In this document: positions 61,797-64,000 of the stretch, piece by piece | How positions within the stretch are numbered: position 1 is the stretch's first letter | How the letters are laid out: every line of letters begins with the position of its first letter | Source of the DNA: Psoroptes ovis | Taxonomy: Eukaryota; Arthropoda; Arachnida; Sarcoptiformes; Psoroptidae | DNA: 64,000 nt | Reading direction: 5' to 3' | Assembly (NCBI GenBank): GCA_002943765.1 | Contig: PQWQ01000005.1 | Coordinates: forward strand, 1,240,001 to 1,304,000 | Translations under genes and position numbers: made by a program | Notes under the pieces: model-generated | Seen by the model: only the letters and a program-made list of their open reading frames with translations | Databases searched by the model: none | Told to the model about the DNA's origin: nothing

Positions 61797-62388
61797 TGAA
61801 GCCAAAGACTCTGATCTGCTCTGATGACGCCTTCGGTGGTGGGCAAAAGAATTGAGTCTCATCTGATTGAATTTGATCCAATTTATGGAAACAAATGATC
61901 ACATTTGATGATGCTGACCATTCTTCCTTTGTTCTGACCCAGCAAGTCATTTAAAATTAATGCTAATTTCAACAAGTGAACCATCATAACCCTAAATCTA
62001 ACCCTTTTCAATTGTATGATCATTCATTGAATGAACATATAAATGAATGATAATCAGATAATGTTTCAAAATGATTATTTTTGAATTGTATACAAATTAA
62101 ATGTAAATTCAAAATTCAATTCGATTTGATTCACTTGCAAATGACCAGTAAAAATGCAAATGAATTTTTTTTTTATATCATTGTCTCAGACACATAGAGA
62201 ATTGCTTTTGATGATAATTTTTTGATTTGAGGTCAGTGATTTGCAGCGAAAAAAATGGAAATTAATATGCATGAGATGTCTGAATGTGTTCAGAATCAAA
62301 TCGGAATTCGATACACGAATTGACCTTGATTTTGATCTGAAGGTTTGTCTCTTTGAATGCTCATGATGCTTGATCAATTCCTGAATTC

Positions 62389-62440
62389 AATGGTTAAAAC
62401 TTGTTGAGGTGCATCAAATGCTTCAGGGGGTCTTCATAAG
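62389..62440 (+). repeat. Dispersed repeat copy 2
   Basis: Diverged partner of 61747-61796: ATGGTTAAA, C-TTG, then TGCTTCAG. It lacks the second half of copy 1's inverted-repeat arms. Confidence 0.3.
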
Positions 62441-64000
62441 CACCCAAACACCATCAATTTTTTTAGCTTCGAGTCAAATGGTTCGACTCGAATCGAATCG
62501 AAAAAAATCATATTCGATCATCAACGATAATAATGATCATAATGATGATAATAACAAAGCAACAATGTTCAATGATTAATATGTTACAAATATAAATTTT
62601 TCAAAATGTTTCAAAGGTGATGAAAACATGGTCATTATCATAATTATAATGGACGATTTTCTATGATTTATACACAACACAGGTTCTCAAACAGCTTCGG
62701 GGTTCCTTTACCATAATTTCAACACCTTTTCAAACAGCTGTCAGACACCTTTCGACCATGTTATTCGAGCGATTCAAGCAAATAACAATCGTTTGATCGT
62801 TTGAGAATCAATGAATCGGTTGTTGGTGTACGAATTAAAGCAACCGAATCACCATTTTTCAGTTCGATTGATTATATTAAACATTGTTGTAGACTTGTAA
62901 CGATCGATTGTAATGATGATCGTGATCAAAAACATAACATAACATTAATTCATAATTTACGATTGATATTCGGTAACATTTATGATTCTTCGAAAAAAAA
63001 AATTACCATTTTTTCATTCGAATCATCAAAGACTATTATTATCATCATTATCATTATGATTATTATGGCCATAAATTAAGAACACAAAAATACAACCAAA
63101 AAAAATCATTTCGATGCTAAATTGGGTGCATTGGTTCAATTCTTTTTTTTCAAAATGTATAACCATCGATTGTATGGCCAATCATAACATTTATGATCAA
63201 TAATGATCTACAAACACGAAATCATGTTTGAAATTATTATGTAACTAAGGCTATACTCGGTTCAATAATGATGGTCGATTTTTCGTTCGTTTGTTGTTAG
63301 TTCACGAATGGTCGAATATGAATGTTTGTTGCATGATTTAAATAAATAAGGTTCATTCATTTTGTGTCTTGGTGCACAACGATTGATACATTGTTCAAGT
63401 TATTGGCTTGTAAACATTCATTCATAATGATCACCTTGAAAACTTTAAAAACCTTAAAGGCGAATCTGAACATTTCGAGACATTTCGATCAATATTTTCG
63501 AAGACACCTTTGAAAGTACCTTTGAAAATACCTCAATACCTTGAGTTATCATTGGTATCAAACCATTTAGCGTTGAAGATCATTCAAAATTCCAAACACA
63601 AACGCAGAAATAAACTGACCGATTGACAAATCATATATTCATAACATCAATCGATCATTGGTATTCTGAATATATCTCGGCTGAAGCTTGCATCCATCAA
63701 TCAATCTATATTTTGACCAAGACTCATACCTCATACAAGATTACACTTTGGGAATCATCATCGTGTTGGTCACCTTGAGAAACATTGAAAAAGATGATCA
63801 ACATTTTGAAAAACAAATGAGAGAAGCAAAAAAAGAAATGATGATTGATTGATAAACACTGTGAAACCGAATCTGAGAAAAAAAATGAAATTTCAGTAAA
63901 ATATAATATGACCAATCATTCATTCATTCAAATAATATTTAGGTTAATTTAATTTAACCACAAAATCTTCGAGGGAAAAAATATGCAAAAAAAAATGTTT

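Larger units (their letters stand above)
56522..64000. other. 7.5-kb region without a convincing gene
   Basis: No frame here looks like a real protein. It may be the 5' intron and promoter of the ZP gene on the minus strand, since that gene's first exon has not been found. It holds several simple repeats, a 10-bp-stem hairpin near 57352-57382, GC-richer islands at 59505-59560 and 61735-61860, and a second divergent copy of part of the latter at 62389-62440. Confidence 0.45.

Noticed and set aside
61741..61800. A tRNA-like A box in the GC-rich island
   Set aside because: No B box or cloverleaf can be drawn.
62801..63079. 92-codon frame (MRINESVVGVRIKATES)
   Set aside because: The first half looks protein-like but there is no splice support, no recognisable family, and the end is poly-Ile from an ATT repeat.

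Overview
This window is nuclear DNA from a compact, AT-rich animal genome. Evidence: split genes with short GT-AG introns (mostly 57-130 bp), metazoan gene families (ZP domain, CUT domain, KLHL18, ARL6, IFT88), Asn/Gln/Ser-rich low-complexity inserts in otherwise conserved proteins, and many short A/T tracts and microsatellites. Together these suggest an arthropod, most plausibly an astigmatid mite such as a Dermatophagoides-like species. The assignment to mites is inference; no marker in the window proves it. I see no bacterial, viral or CRISPR sequence.

Layout, left to right. 0.07-0.46 kb (-): small Pro/Tyr-rich CYSTM-like protein. 1.9-4.4 kb (+): KLHL18. 4.6-8.2 kb (-): IFT88, convergent with KLHL18, with an X-box-like cluster upstream. 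8.67-8.85 kb (+): tRNA-Thr(UGU) with a 110-nt intron. 10.4-14 kb (-): large C2H2 zinc-finger protein. 16.6-18.3 kb (+): RNPC3 (minor spliceosome). 18.5-20.1 kb (-): mitochondrial EF-Tu, sharing a 243-bp divergent promoter with NDUFA9 (+, 20.4-21.7 kb). 21.8-23.0 kb (-): an unusual CUT-domain protein with an IQ motif and no homeodomain. 24.8-26.9 kb (+): secreted PI-PLC-X protein. 27.2-27.6 kb (-): small secreted protein. 28.5-29.6 kb (-): TFIIIA-like protein, divergent from CCAR1 (+, 30.0-36.0 kb). 36.7-37.5 kb (+): ARL6/BBS3. 37.6-38.7 kb (-): GALM. 38.9-39.7 kb (-): PUDP-like HAD phosphatase. 41.8-42.8 kb (+): PGRMC. 43.5-44.4 kb (+): RBM7-like. 48.2-52.7 kb (+): LIV-1 ZIP zinc transporter, with a mariner-type 80-bp palindrome in one intron. 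53.7-56.5 kb (-): ZP-domain transmembrane protein whose first exon is not found. 56.6-64 kb: no convincing gene.

There are no operons, but there is functional echo between neighbours. IFT88 and ARL6 are both ciliary and both have RFX X-box-like upstream motifs. TUFM and NDUFA9 are both mitochondrial and share a promoter region. TFIIIA, RNPC3, CCAR1 and RBM7 are RNA-related. Gene models were spliced by hand: almost all junctions use GTAAGT-like donors and keep frame through family-conserved sequence. Start codons were moved to the first in-frame ATG wherever the open frame began at a non-ATG codon.
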